64,000 nt of DNA from Mangrovibacterium marinum (GTDB taxonomy: Bacteria > Bacteroidota > Bacteroidia > Bacteroidales > Prolixibacteraceae). The stretch lies in the NCBI RefSeq assembly GCF_003046625.1, contig NZ_QAAD01000005.1:124001-188000 (forward strand). The letters are read 5' to 3'. How positions within the stretch are numbered: position 1 is the stretch's first letter; the number at the start of each line of letters is the position of its first letter. The position numbers and the translations under genes were made by a program. Under the pieces are notes generated by a model. The model was not told the DNA's origin and made no database searches. It saw only the letters and a list, made by a program, of their open reading frames with translations. This document shows positions 17,951-25,959 of this stretch, in pieces.

Positions 17951-18925
17951 ATGGTTTTTTCAGAAAATGCTCTAAATATTTTGACCTTAAAATCCTTTAA
18001 AGGAATTGGCCGCGCCTGGATTAATAAAAACATAAAGGGGAATGAAAAGACACGCGTACTAGTTGAATTATTGAATAAGGGCTCTAAAGAAAGTGACGAA
18101 ATTACGGTAAGTCGTTTTGAGTTTAAAAAGGAACAAATTAAAACAATGATTCTTAAGCTTGATGGCTTTGCTGATGGACTAATTGCACTTGGAGACACCG
18201 GGTTCCCTCCATACCGAGGAAAAGTAACGTTGAGCGAACAACCAGTTCTATTGTTCTATCGAGGGGATTTATCTCTTTTAAGCATTGACAACAAAAATGT
18301 GGCAGTTATTGGCTTGTTAAATCCGGAAGGTAATATCAAAGAATTAGAGCGGGAGGTAGTCTCCAGATTGGTAACAGAAGGTGCTACCATTGTGAGTGGC
18401 TTAGCATTAGGATGCGATACAATAGCACATGAGCAAGCGCTTAGGTCGAATGGAAAGACAATTGCAATTCTTCCTGGCCCTTTAAACAGCATCATGCCTG
18501 CCTCAAATAAAGATTTAGCTAATGATATAGTAAAGTGCCAGGGCCTACTGATATCAGAATATTCCACTGAAGCAAAATCGAAGATGGAACTCGGAGGAAG
18601 ATATCAAGAACGGGATAGGCTGCAAGCTCTTTATAGCGATAGTATAATCTTGACGGCGAGCTATGCGAAAAATAATTTGGGTAATGATAGCGGCTCAAGG
18701 CTTGCCATGGAATACGCGAAGAAATATGCGATACCTAGCGCTGTGATTTACGACAAGATCGCTGACGAGAATAATCCTCAATTTGACTTAAATAGAAAGT
18801 TGATACAAGAACAAAAAGATATTAGTGTTATTGATCCAAATAACATTGCCCCAAGTGTCAGTGAGATAATTAAGACGAAACCATTGGGTGGGCAGGGGAG
18901 ATACGTTCAAACGAACCTATTTTGA
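17951..18925 (+). CDS. DprA/Smf-like Rossmann-fold protein
   Basis: 324 residues. An N-terminal helical part (ALNILTLKSFKGIGRAWINK) resembles the HhH/SAM-like front of DprA. The Rossmann core follows, with SGLALGCDTIAHEQAL (149-164), ILPGPLNSIMPASN (173-186), LLISEY and the RYQERDRLQALYSDSIILT segment. These match DprA motifs (SGLARGIDxxAH, NP-N, RNRLIxGLS), but the glycine-rich loop is altered (AVIGLLNPEG replaces the usual GxR). Classical DprA loads RecA on single-stranded DNA in transformation. Here it ends an operon with PRTase and HAD genes, a combination that fits a defence or nucleotide-sensing role better than competence. That role is inference. Confidence 0.83.
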   Translation: MVFSENALNILTLKSFKGIGRAWINKNIKGNEKTRVLVELLNKGSKESDEITVSRFEFKKEQIKTMILKLDGFADGLIALGDTGFPPYRGKVTLSEQPVLLFYRGDLSLLSIDNKNVAVIGLLNPEGNIKELEREVVSRLVTEGATIVSGLALGCDTIAHEQALRSNGKTIAILPGPLNSIMPASNKDLANDIVKCQGLLISEYSTEAKSKMELGGRYQERDRLQALYSDSIILTASYAKNNLGNDSGSRLAMEYAKKYAIPSAVIYDKIADENNPQFDLNRKLIQEQKDISVIDPNNIAPSVSEIIKTKPLGGQGRYVQTNLF

Positions 18926-19104
18926 AAAATCAAAGAACGGGTAATTGAATCTTTGGTTACAAAAGCAATTAAATGCATTTTAACAAACTTGCTAGTTAAT
19001 AGTTAATTTGCTACTGCATACAAACTGGAGTTGCGTTGAATAAATATGTTGCAAGTGAGTTTTTATAGTTTGGTAGAAATCGAATAAGCATTCGAACCTA
19101 GTCA

Positions 19105-20169
19105 TTATAAATTTCTGATGTATTCCAGTGGAATCTTTTCGTAAACAAGGACTTCTGCCTGAAATGCCTCTTTTTCGGATTCACCTAGCATTGAATAATC
19201 CTTATTGAAAAGATGAAAGGGCAAATTTTTAAGTAACTCTTTATCATACCTAATAATTGCGTCTGAACGAGATGCATTTTTGTCACAGAATTTTGTGCCA
19301 ATCAAATCTATTACAGAAGTGTCAATTTCTAGTACAACAGGATCTTTCATTCTCCTTTTTGCTATGACAGTTGATTTCATTGGATGTTCCCTGCAAAATG
19401 ACAGTCGCACATAATTAGTAGCGTTTTTCATTTTGTCTAATTGCCATGAAAACTGATCTCCACCAGGATAAGCTATTTGCAAGCCTTTGTTATTGCAGTA
19501 AGCCCTTGAGAACAGGCCTCCATGATTCTTTATACTTTCAAGATTTTGACTGTCAGTAAAATGATACAATGAATTGATACCGTTTTTCTGTAAAAAAGAG
19601 CTCATTAAATCAGATTCAGATTTATAAACAACTCCACTTGTTCGCAAGTGATTTTCATATTCTTCCTGGCTTCGTAGTAGTCTATTAAGTTCATCTTGTT
19701 GTTCACTAACCTGAGTGTGTTGGATGATGAAGTTCCGAATAGAAATCTCAATTTCCTTTAAAACAGCGAGGTATTTCGTTAGTTTAGACTGATTTTGGTA
19801 GATAGCCAAGTTTTCTACAGCCGAGAACAAATATTTGAAGAACATGATCAACTCACTTAGCTTGTTACTGTATATAGAATCAATCATATCCAATTCAGGA
19901 CTAAGACTAAGCGTTATGTGCTTCCTTGCATAAGGACCATTCATATCCATGGAAAATAATGCATGTGTTGAATTGCCCACACCTGTTATTTTGTATTTCA
20001 CATATTTTTTTATGTCTTCATTGTAAAATAGTTCATCGTACTGATCAATTAAATGACTTAGTGATTTACAATCATTCTGCGAAATAGCATTGTCTAAAAG
20101 TATTCTAATTTCTGTTAGAATATTAAGAACAAACTCGACGTTTCTAATGACAGATTCTTCTTTCACCAT
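19105..20169 (-). CDS. DarT-like ADP-ribosyltransferase toxin with long N-terminal extension
   Basis: 354 residues. The C-terminal 160 residues follow the DarT (DUF4433) pattern: SLYHFTDSQNLESIKNHGGL (200-219), YVRLSFCREHPM (253-264), RRMKDPVVLEIDTSVI (272-287), a CDKNASRSDA segment and a final QAEVLVYEKIPLEYI (337-351), whose Glu-339 sits where DarT has its catalytic glutamate. DarT enzymes add ADP-ribose to bases in single-stranded DNA and are countered by macro-domain DarG. The first 190 residues are helical and not part of canonical DarT. It is the last gene of a leftward trio, six bases after the middle gene, and the trio starts with a macro-domain gene. Confidence 0.8.
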   Translation of the reverse strand: MVKEESVIRNVEFVLNILTEIRILLDNAISQNDCKSLSHLIDQYDELFYNEDIKKYVKYKITGVGNSTHALFSMDMNGPYARKHITLSLSPELDMIDSIYSNKLSELIMFFKYLFSAVENLAIYQNQSKLTKYLAVLKEIEISIRNFIIQHTQVSEQQDELNRLLRSQEEYENHLRTSGVVYKSESDLMSSFLQKNGINSLYHFTDSQNLESIKNHGGLFSRAYCNNKGLQIAYPGGDQFSWQLDKMKNATNYVRLSFCREHPMKSTVIAKRRMKDPVVLEIDTSVIDLIGTKFCDKNASRSDAIIRYDKELLKNLPFHLFNKDYSMLGESEKEAFQAEVLVYEKIPLEYIRNL

Positions 20170-20175
20170 CCTGAT

Positions 20176-20862
20176 TTAAGTATATACAAGCTTAATGCTT
20201 CTATTAGGCAATTCAAGAACAAAGCGTTCTACTTCATCGAAATGGTTAAAATGAATATGAAAGAGATAATCTGGATCGTATCCTCTATAGGAATATACAT
20301 CATCTGCCTTATTAACTAAGCGAGCTTTCTTAGGAGATAAGGTTGGTTCAATGCTAACGATTACATCTTGCCGATCGTCCATGAATACAATATTGATATT
20401 TCGCTCTACATCAACCGGTTTAACAGGTAAACGTCCTTCGAATCGTTCGTGATGTACAGAATAAAAGATAGTTGGCTCATTGACTTTATTGTCAATTGCT
20501 TCCCCATGATTCTTTTGAAAATAATCTCTTAAGAAGTCCCACATGCCAGCCCATGAAATGTTGCTCATGATTCCAGCAATACCTGTGTTAATTTCATCTT
20601 CCCTGTAATGTTCAGGGAAAAGTCTCGCGGCAGCGCTTGTGAATGCTGAAGCAGTTTGGTAATGTACCATGTTTGCTGTAATAACATTGCCAATTTGTGA
20701 TACATCGTGAACAGTTGCTAAGCGATCTGACGTCTCAATGATATATCTACATGCTTGATTAATTACCTCTGTTTCAACATCACCAAGATTAAGAGATCCG
20801 TTTCTATTGATCAGATTTTGAAAACCATTGTGTAATATGAGAAATGCTTTATTTTCAATCAT
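20176..20862 (-). CDS. unknown protein between macro-domain and DarT-like genes
   Basis: 228 residues, no recognised family. The N-terminal half is helical (FLILHNGFQNLINRNGSLN, then VINQACRYIIETSDRL). The C-terminal half is strand-rich and ends in YLFHIHFNHFDEVERFVLEL. No signal peptide or membrane segment. The start lies four bases after the macro gene stop, and the stop six bases before the DarT-like start, so it is almost surely part of one operon. It could be an extra antitoxin, a chaperone-like factor or a specificity subunit; the sequence does not say which. Confidence 0.68.
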   Translation of the reverse strand: MIENKAFLILHNGFQNLINRNGSLNLGDVETEVINQACRYIIETSDRLATVHDVSQIGNVITANMVHYQTASAFTSAAARLFPEHYREDEINTGIAGIMSNISWAGMWDFLRDYFQKNHGEAIDNKVNEPTIFYSVHHERFEGRLPVKPVDVERNINIVFMDDRQDVIVSIEPTLSPKKARLVNKADDVYSYRGYDPDYLFHIHFNHFDEVERFVLELPNRSIKLVYT

Positions 20863-20866
20863 CTTT

Positions 20867-21901
20867 TTAATTTAAATAATTTTTTATGTGATCTGACGTG
20901 TATTCAGCTATTCGAAGAACAGCTATAACAATTGCTGTTGCATCAACAAGGTCCAGGACTTGCCTTGAACTATGTGCACCAATGTTTCCGCTTGATTGCA
21001 GTAATCGAAAATACGAAAGCATCCAACTTTTCTCTTTTCGAATCTTGTCCTGTATCATTTGGATACGTTCGTTTAAATTAAGCTCACTTGCATCTTCTTC
21101 TGGAAACCAAATGTTCAATAGATTTTCACTGCAAGTTTCTGCCAAGTTCCTGCCAGCAACAGCTATGCTTTTTACAGATGGATTAGGTGAATCGAGGAGA
21201 TTACTAACCTCGTCTAGATTGTGGCGTAATTGCTCGTGAAATCCTCCAATTTTTTCCTTGAGTTCTTGCTTGCTTGCCTTAAGCAGTTCTACTGATGTGG
21301 AGCTTGGCTGCTTTTGTTCATGCCCAAAAAAGGTATCAATTAATTGGTTGAGTTTCGCAGCAGCCTGTAAATTGTATGCAAATACGCGTACCGTTTCCAA
21401 ACTAGAACTGTTTTGCGCCCACTTAATCACAACGCTGATTAAAGACATCGCTGATTCTTCTATGCTCAGCCCTTGTGCACCTGTGCCGAGCAAAGGGATT
21501 GAGATCGATTTTACTCCCAAATAATCAATTACCTCATTCAGTTTCTCAAGGCTTTTAATAGACTTATATAAATCAGTTGAGCGCCCCTCTCTATTCCCAA
21601 GTTGACTAATTTCCAGAACCCATAGGCGTTTGTACGACGATGTAGTTGGACTGCCAAAATCAAACAATCGATCACCTAATCGTGTTGCATTTTCGGGCAA
21701 GTTGGAGAAGTGAATTCCAAATCGTTCATTGATTCGACCTAATATAGTATTCGGCGTAGGATAAAAATTACCTTGGAATGCCGAGGTGAGTAAGACATCT
21801 GAAAATACAGAGGTAATATCTCCACCATAAAACTCTAAGTTTAGGGGTCTGTAGCTACTTCTGGGAATTTCTGTAATGTTAAAAATATGACTTGTTTCCA
21901 A
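20867..21901 (-). CDS. divergent macro-domain protein with helical C-terminal domain (DarG-like partner)
   Basis: 344 residues. A macro domain is indicated by LEFYGGDITSVFSDVLLTSA (22-41) and the second ligand loop SIPLLGTGAQGLSIEESA (134-151). The usual NAAN stretch is replaced by TSAFQGN, so it is divergent. The C-terminal half (about 210-344) is helical and ends SSGNIGAHSSRQVLDLVDATAIVIAVLRIAEY, which recalls DUF4145-like domains. In DarTG the macro protein DarG removes ADP-ribose from DNA and binds DarT. Context with a DarT-like gene two genes downstream supports the same job here. It is the first gene of the trio. Confidence 0.75.
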   Translation of the reverse strand: METSHIFNITEIPRSSYRPLNLEFYGGDITSVFSDVLLTSAFQGNFYPTPNTILGRINERFGIHFSNLPENATRLGDRLFDFGSPTTSSYKRLWVLEISQLGNREGRSTDLYKSIKSLEKLNEVIDYLGVKSISIPLLGTGAQGLSIEESAMSLISVVIKWAQNSSSLETVRVFAYNLQAAAKLNQLIDTFFGHEQKQPSSTSVELLKASKQELKEKIGGFHEQLRHNLDEVSNLLDSPNPSVKSIAVAGRNLAETCSENLLNIWFPEEDASELNLNERIQMIQDKIRKEKSWMLSYFRLLQSSGNIGAHSSRQVLDLVDATAIVIAVLRIAEYTSDHIKNYLN

Positions 21902-22011
21902 TTGGATTAGCTTTAAACCTACGAAAGGTTGATTATACTCTCTTTACACTCAATTTGTATTTACTGAAGATGTGTTTTAACTAGTTTTAAATCAACTGTT
22001 AATGTTCGTTC

Positions 22012-22668
22012 CTATCCTCCAAAACTGTCATAATAAAGCCTGAATTCTTCATCAGGGATGTCACCCGTTGCCACAAAACTCGTTTCATTACCTACAACAA
22101 CAGGAGTTACCACAGCTCCTGATTCTGGTATTATTGCGGCATAGGTTTGTTCTCCCTGGAATTCCATTTTGAAATCAATCACTCGATATTTTCTTCCATA
22201 TTTGTTTTTCTCCAACACTTTACGAACTCGCTCTAAATTCGCCATTGAAACCTGCGTTTCGAAATCCCAAATTTCAACATCATCAGAAACTCCATACGGC
22301 TCAATATAGATATCAACAAATGGCTCATTTGTATTTTGTGTTTCGATACTTATATCTAAAACTTTAAAGCCAAAAATGTTTTTAGATCTATTTATAGTCT
22401 GGTGAAATTCATGAAGATTGGCGCCATAGATAGCAATGTTCTCAATATTACCTTCTTGATGTAGCGAAAAAAACATATACTTCACAACACATCGCCGAGT
22501 TGTTGGATTCAACAGTGAGATGGAAGAACTACCTCCATCGTCTAAATCATTGAACGATAATTTGAAATTAGGATAAGCATTCCCTGCTGTTAATTGATCG
22601 TATAAGTCTTTAACAATAGCAATACTTCTTTTATTAAGTCTAGGGGTATTAAAGTTATTTAAAAACAT
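22012..22668 (-). CDS. unknown protein upstream of the macro/DarT operon
   Basis: 218 residues, no recognised family. Mixed strands and short helices, with an acidic middle (EPYGVSDDVEIWDFETQVS) and a Gly/acid-rich tail (GDIPDEEFRLYYDSFGG). No signal peptide or membrane segment. It ends 110 bases before the macro-domain gene on the same strand and may be co-transcribed with it, or may be separate island cargo. About 230 AT-rich bases separate it from hsdR. Confidence 0.6.
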   Translation of the reverse strand: MFLNNFNTPRLNKRSIAIVKDLYDQLTAGNAYPNFKLSFNDLDDGGSSSISLLNPTTRRCVVKYMFFSLHQEGNIENIAIYGANLHEFHQTINRSKNIFGFKVLDISIETQNTNEPFVDIYIEPYGVSDDVEIWDFETQVSMANLERVRKVLEKNKYGRKYRVIDFKMEFQGEQTYAAIIPESGAVVTPVVVGNETSFVATGDIPDEEFRLYYDSFGG

Positions 22669-22894
22669 GGAAATACTATATTAATGTAAGTAAAAAAAAG
22701 TTTTATTCATGGTCAGCCTTATTATGCTGCGTTATATCGAATTCTAAGATATAAGTATTTATTTAATGTCATTATAATTTCTTTAGTTATTTATTGGTAG
22801 TATTGGTCAATGCACTAAAATTCGGTTGGTTTATTTTAAATCTAATTTGGGGAGTAATAAATAAACATCTCATTTTATCCGTAGCTTATTTTTT

Positions 22895-25879
22895 CTATAG
22901 TCTTACACCTCTTACTTTCCGATCATACAACTCATTAAACCAAAGTTGCTTAAACATGGTATTCGCTCTGTCTTCGGAAAGTTTGTTGTAAAACTCTAGT
23001 TTAGTATTGATGAAGTTCAGTAATTCGCTGTCAATTTCTTCATTGAATTTTTCCTGAATGTTATCTTTCGAATTATGCTGATTAAAGAAACTCATCAATT
23101 CTTCATTTGAGTAGATGTTTTCTTTCATCCGCTCGAAGTCCACTCGGTCTTCATCGGTCAGGTCGAGGCCGAAAGTCTCGTTTAATACCTTAATGATATT
23201 GGTGAGTAAGTCCAGCTCATCTTCGGGGGATTTGCCTCCGCCACCTGGTTTCATTCCTTCCATACTTCCGTCGCCGGACGTCAATTCGAGGTCCGTGGTG
23301 TATTTATGCTGGATTTTATAACTGTGCAGTTCCACTTCTCCCAATACATCCAAGGGTAAACTGGATTTGATATAGGGGAGTTTCTTCAATAATGCGGTTA
23401 GAAAAACGTAGTACTTTTCTAGCTCAACATCAGTGAAGGTGATGATGCCTCTTAAAAATCGATATAGCTTGACAAAAGACTTGGCATCTGCTTTGAACCC
23501 GTTTTGCTGGTCTTCGTCCAACTGCTCTTCATACCTCCGGCAAACCTCGTTTAAAATGGGTTGAAGTTTCTCATAATTGTCACCCTTTCGAAAAAAGATA
23601 TTGGCGAAGGCATCTATCTCATTTTGATACAATAGATTATATCCTTCGATTTTATTCTGAACATCATAAAGTGCATTGGGGTCAGTTTGGTGCTCTTCGT
23701 CCATGTAGTTTTTCCCGTAGAACTGCTGGAAATCTTCCTGCACCATTTCTGGATCGTTCACAAAGTCTAGGACCATCGTAGAGTCTTTACCCCGTGTAGT
23801 CCTGTTTAAACGGCTTAGGGTTTGAACGGTACTTGTACCGCCCAATTGTTTATCAACAAACATAGTGTGTAATAGTGGCTCATCGAAACCTGTTTGGTAT
23901 TTGTTGGCCACAATCAGAATACGGTATTTCGGTAGTTTAAGCGCTTCCGGGATACTTATTTTCCCCTGAAGGTTATTCATGTTTACTTCGGTATAATCCA
24001 TGCCGGTTTCATCGTCACGAACTGTGCCAGAGAAAGCTACCAGAGTACCATAGGGCAATTTCATTTCACGCATGATGTCGTCGAATTTGCGCTTAAACCG
24101 AACGGCGTGGAGGCGGGAACGTGTGACCAACATTGCCCTGGCTTTTCCCTGAATTTCGTTTTGTGTTTGAGAAACAAAATGCTCAATCATAATCCGGGCT
24201 TTCTTTTCGATAGCATGGTATTGCAAATCGACATAGGAACCCAGTAAACGGACTGTTTTTTTCTTCTCGTATTCCTTGTCCGGTATTTCGCTGCGCTTTA
24301 CGATTTTGTAGTAACGCTTAAACGAAGTATAGTTTTTTAGTACATCAAGAATAAAGCCTTCCTTAATGGCTTGTTCCATCGAGTAGATGTCGAATGGTTC
24401 TTTAGTTCCATCCTCCTTTACTGTCCCAAATAACTCAATGGTTTTTGGTTTTGGCGTGGCTGTGAAAGCAAAAAAGGAGATGTTTTTTTGGACTCCTTTA
24501 CTTCTGATTTCTTCTTCTATAATATCCGACAGTGATTTTTCCTCGCTTTCTATTTTTTCAGCCACTTCGAGCGACAGCGCTTTTCGCATATGTCCGGCAG
24601 CATCGCCTGATTGCGAGCTGTGTGCCTCATCGATAATTACGGCATAATTTCGATTCGGTAGTTTGGCTATGGTTTCGGAAATTACCGGGAATTTCTGAAG
24701 CGTGGTTACAATAATACGTTTACCATCGATAATCGCCTGTTTGAGGTCCTGACTCGTTTTACGTTCATCAATGTATGCCACAACGCCAGGGGTATCGTCC
24801 AACTGACGAATATTTTCCTGAATTTGCTTATCCAGTACCCGACGGTCGGTTACAACAATTGTTGAGTCGAATAGCGCTTTATCGTCATTGTAGTTTTGAT
24901 AAAAGCCAGACAAACGATAAGCCAGCCATGTAATACTGTTTGATTTCCCTGAACCTGCAGAATGTTGCCCCAGATAGCGGCCTCCGATACCCTCCAAACG
25001 AACAGCATCCAGCATGCGGTTAACAATGCGCCTCTGGTGGAAACGCGGAAACAGCAATTTAGTAGAGGATTTTTCTTTTAGCGATTTTGTTTTCTCGTCG
25101 TAGTATGTTTCTTTATCCGTTTGCAGACTGATAAAGTTCTGAATCAAATCCAACAGGGAATCTTTTCGCAATACATCTTCCCATAGATAGGCGGTGGCAA
25201 AACCATTTTCGTTTTTGTTATCCAAGCCCTGGTTAAAGGGAAGGAAGAAAGTCGATTCACCTTTTAACTGAGTTGTCATGAATACCTTTTCGGTGCCCAC
25301 TGCAAAATGTACCAAGCAACGCTGAAACTCCAGGAATGCTTCTCCCTTGGGATTACGGTCTTTCATGTATTGCTTGATGGCATTGTGATGGTTTTGACCC
25401 GTTAAAGCATTCTTTAGTTCCATGGTAACTACCGGAATACCATTGATGAAAAGAACAATATCAATTTCGTTAGTATTTCTGTTCGAGTATTGCAATTGAC
25501 GAACAATAGCCAGTCGATTCTTTTTGTACCACTCCTCGTGTTCGGGCGTTTTATTGTTGGCGGGTTGAAAATAGACTAAATCCAGCGCCTGCCCACGGTC
25601 TTTGATCTTGTGGTGCAGCACATGCAAGGTTTTGTGCATGCTTAAATTACGAGCAACATTACTGACAATCTGGTTGTCTACATTCGCTCCGTATTGTTCT
25701 GCGAGTGCTTTGTATTTTTCTGGTTGAGTATCTTTAATGAAGGCTATAATTTCGCTTGGAATTACACACAATTCCTTGTTATACACGGCAGGGGGTAGGG
25801 TATGATATTCCTTCACCTCGTTTACCAAGTAGTTTTCAATATGTGCTTCAAAATGTATTTCTTTAATTCCTGTTGCCAT
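22895..25879 (-). CDS. hsdR: type I restriction enzyme R subunit
   Basis: 994 residues. The N-terminal PD-(D/E)xK nuclease has Asp-140 in NEIDIVLFINGIPV and the E-x-K of VTMELKN (154-156). The helicase/translocase motor has motif I GQHSAGSGKSNS (about 305-315), a DEAH box in AVIIDEAHSSQSG and motif VI-like QTLSRLNRTTRGKD. A C-terminal helical region binds the methylase core. HsdR translocates DNA using ATP and cuts at a distance. It is the last gene of the leftward hsd locus, separated from hsdM and hsdS by three inserted genes. Length is normal for the family. Confidence 0.95.
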   Translation of the reverse strand: MATGIKEIHFEAHIENYLVNEVKEYHTLPPAVYNKELCVIPSEIIAFIKDTQPEKYKALAEQYGANVDNQIVSNVARNLSMHKTLHVLHHKIKDRGQALDLVYFQPANNKTPEHEEWYKKNRLAIVRQLQYSNRNTNEIDIVLFINGIPVVTMELKNALTGQNHHNAIKQYMKDRNPKGEAFLEFQRCLVHFAVGTEKVFMTTQLKGESTFFLPFNQGLDNKNENGFATAYLWEDVLRKDSLLDLIQNFISLQTDKETYYDEKTKSLKEKSSTKLLFPRFHQRRIVNRMLDAVRLEGIGGRYLGQHSAGSGKSNSITWLAYRLSGFYQNYNDDKALFDSTIVVTDRRVLDKQIQENIRQLDDTPGVVAYIDERKTSQDLKQAIIDGKRIIVTTLQKFPVISETIAKLPNRNYAVIIDEAHSSQSGDAAGHMRKALSLEVAEKIESEEKSLSDIIEEEIRSKGVQKNISFFAFTATPKPKTIELFGTVKEDGTKEPFDIYSMEQAIKEGFILDVLKNYTSFKRYYKIVKRSEIPDKEYEKKKTVRLLGSYVDLQYHAIEKKARIMIEHFVSQTQNEIQGKARAMLVTRSRLHAVRFKRKFDDIMREMKLPYGTLVAFSGTVRDDETGMDYTEVNMNNLQGKISIPEALKLPKYRILIVANKYQTGFDEPLLHTMFVDKQLGGTSTVQTLSRLNRTTRGKDSTMVLDFVNDPEMVQEDFQQFYGKNYMDEEHQTDPNALYDVQNKIEGYNLLYQNEIDAFANIFFRKGDNYEKLQPILNEVCRRYEEQLDEDQQNGFKADAKSFVKLYRFLRGIITFTDVELEKYYVFLTALLKKLPYIKSSLPLDVLGEVELHSYKIQHKYTTDLELTSGDGSMEGMKPGGGGKSPEDELDLLTNIIKVLNETFGLDLTDEDRVDFERMKENIYSNEELMSFFNQHNSKDNIQEKFNEEIDSELLNFINTKLEFYNKLSEDRANTMFKQLWFNELYDRKVRGVRL

Positions 25880-25959
25880 AATTACTCCAATCTACAATGC
25901 GAATCTATGATCGCCTGGTTGTTGTTAATACTTCCAAACCATCCAAAAAAAACAGTTCA

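Noticed and set aside
17951-18925. Reading the DprA-like gene as a competence dprA
   Set aside because: The nucleotide loop is altered and the operon with PRTase, HAD and small unknown genes inside an island does not fit housekeeping dprA.
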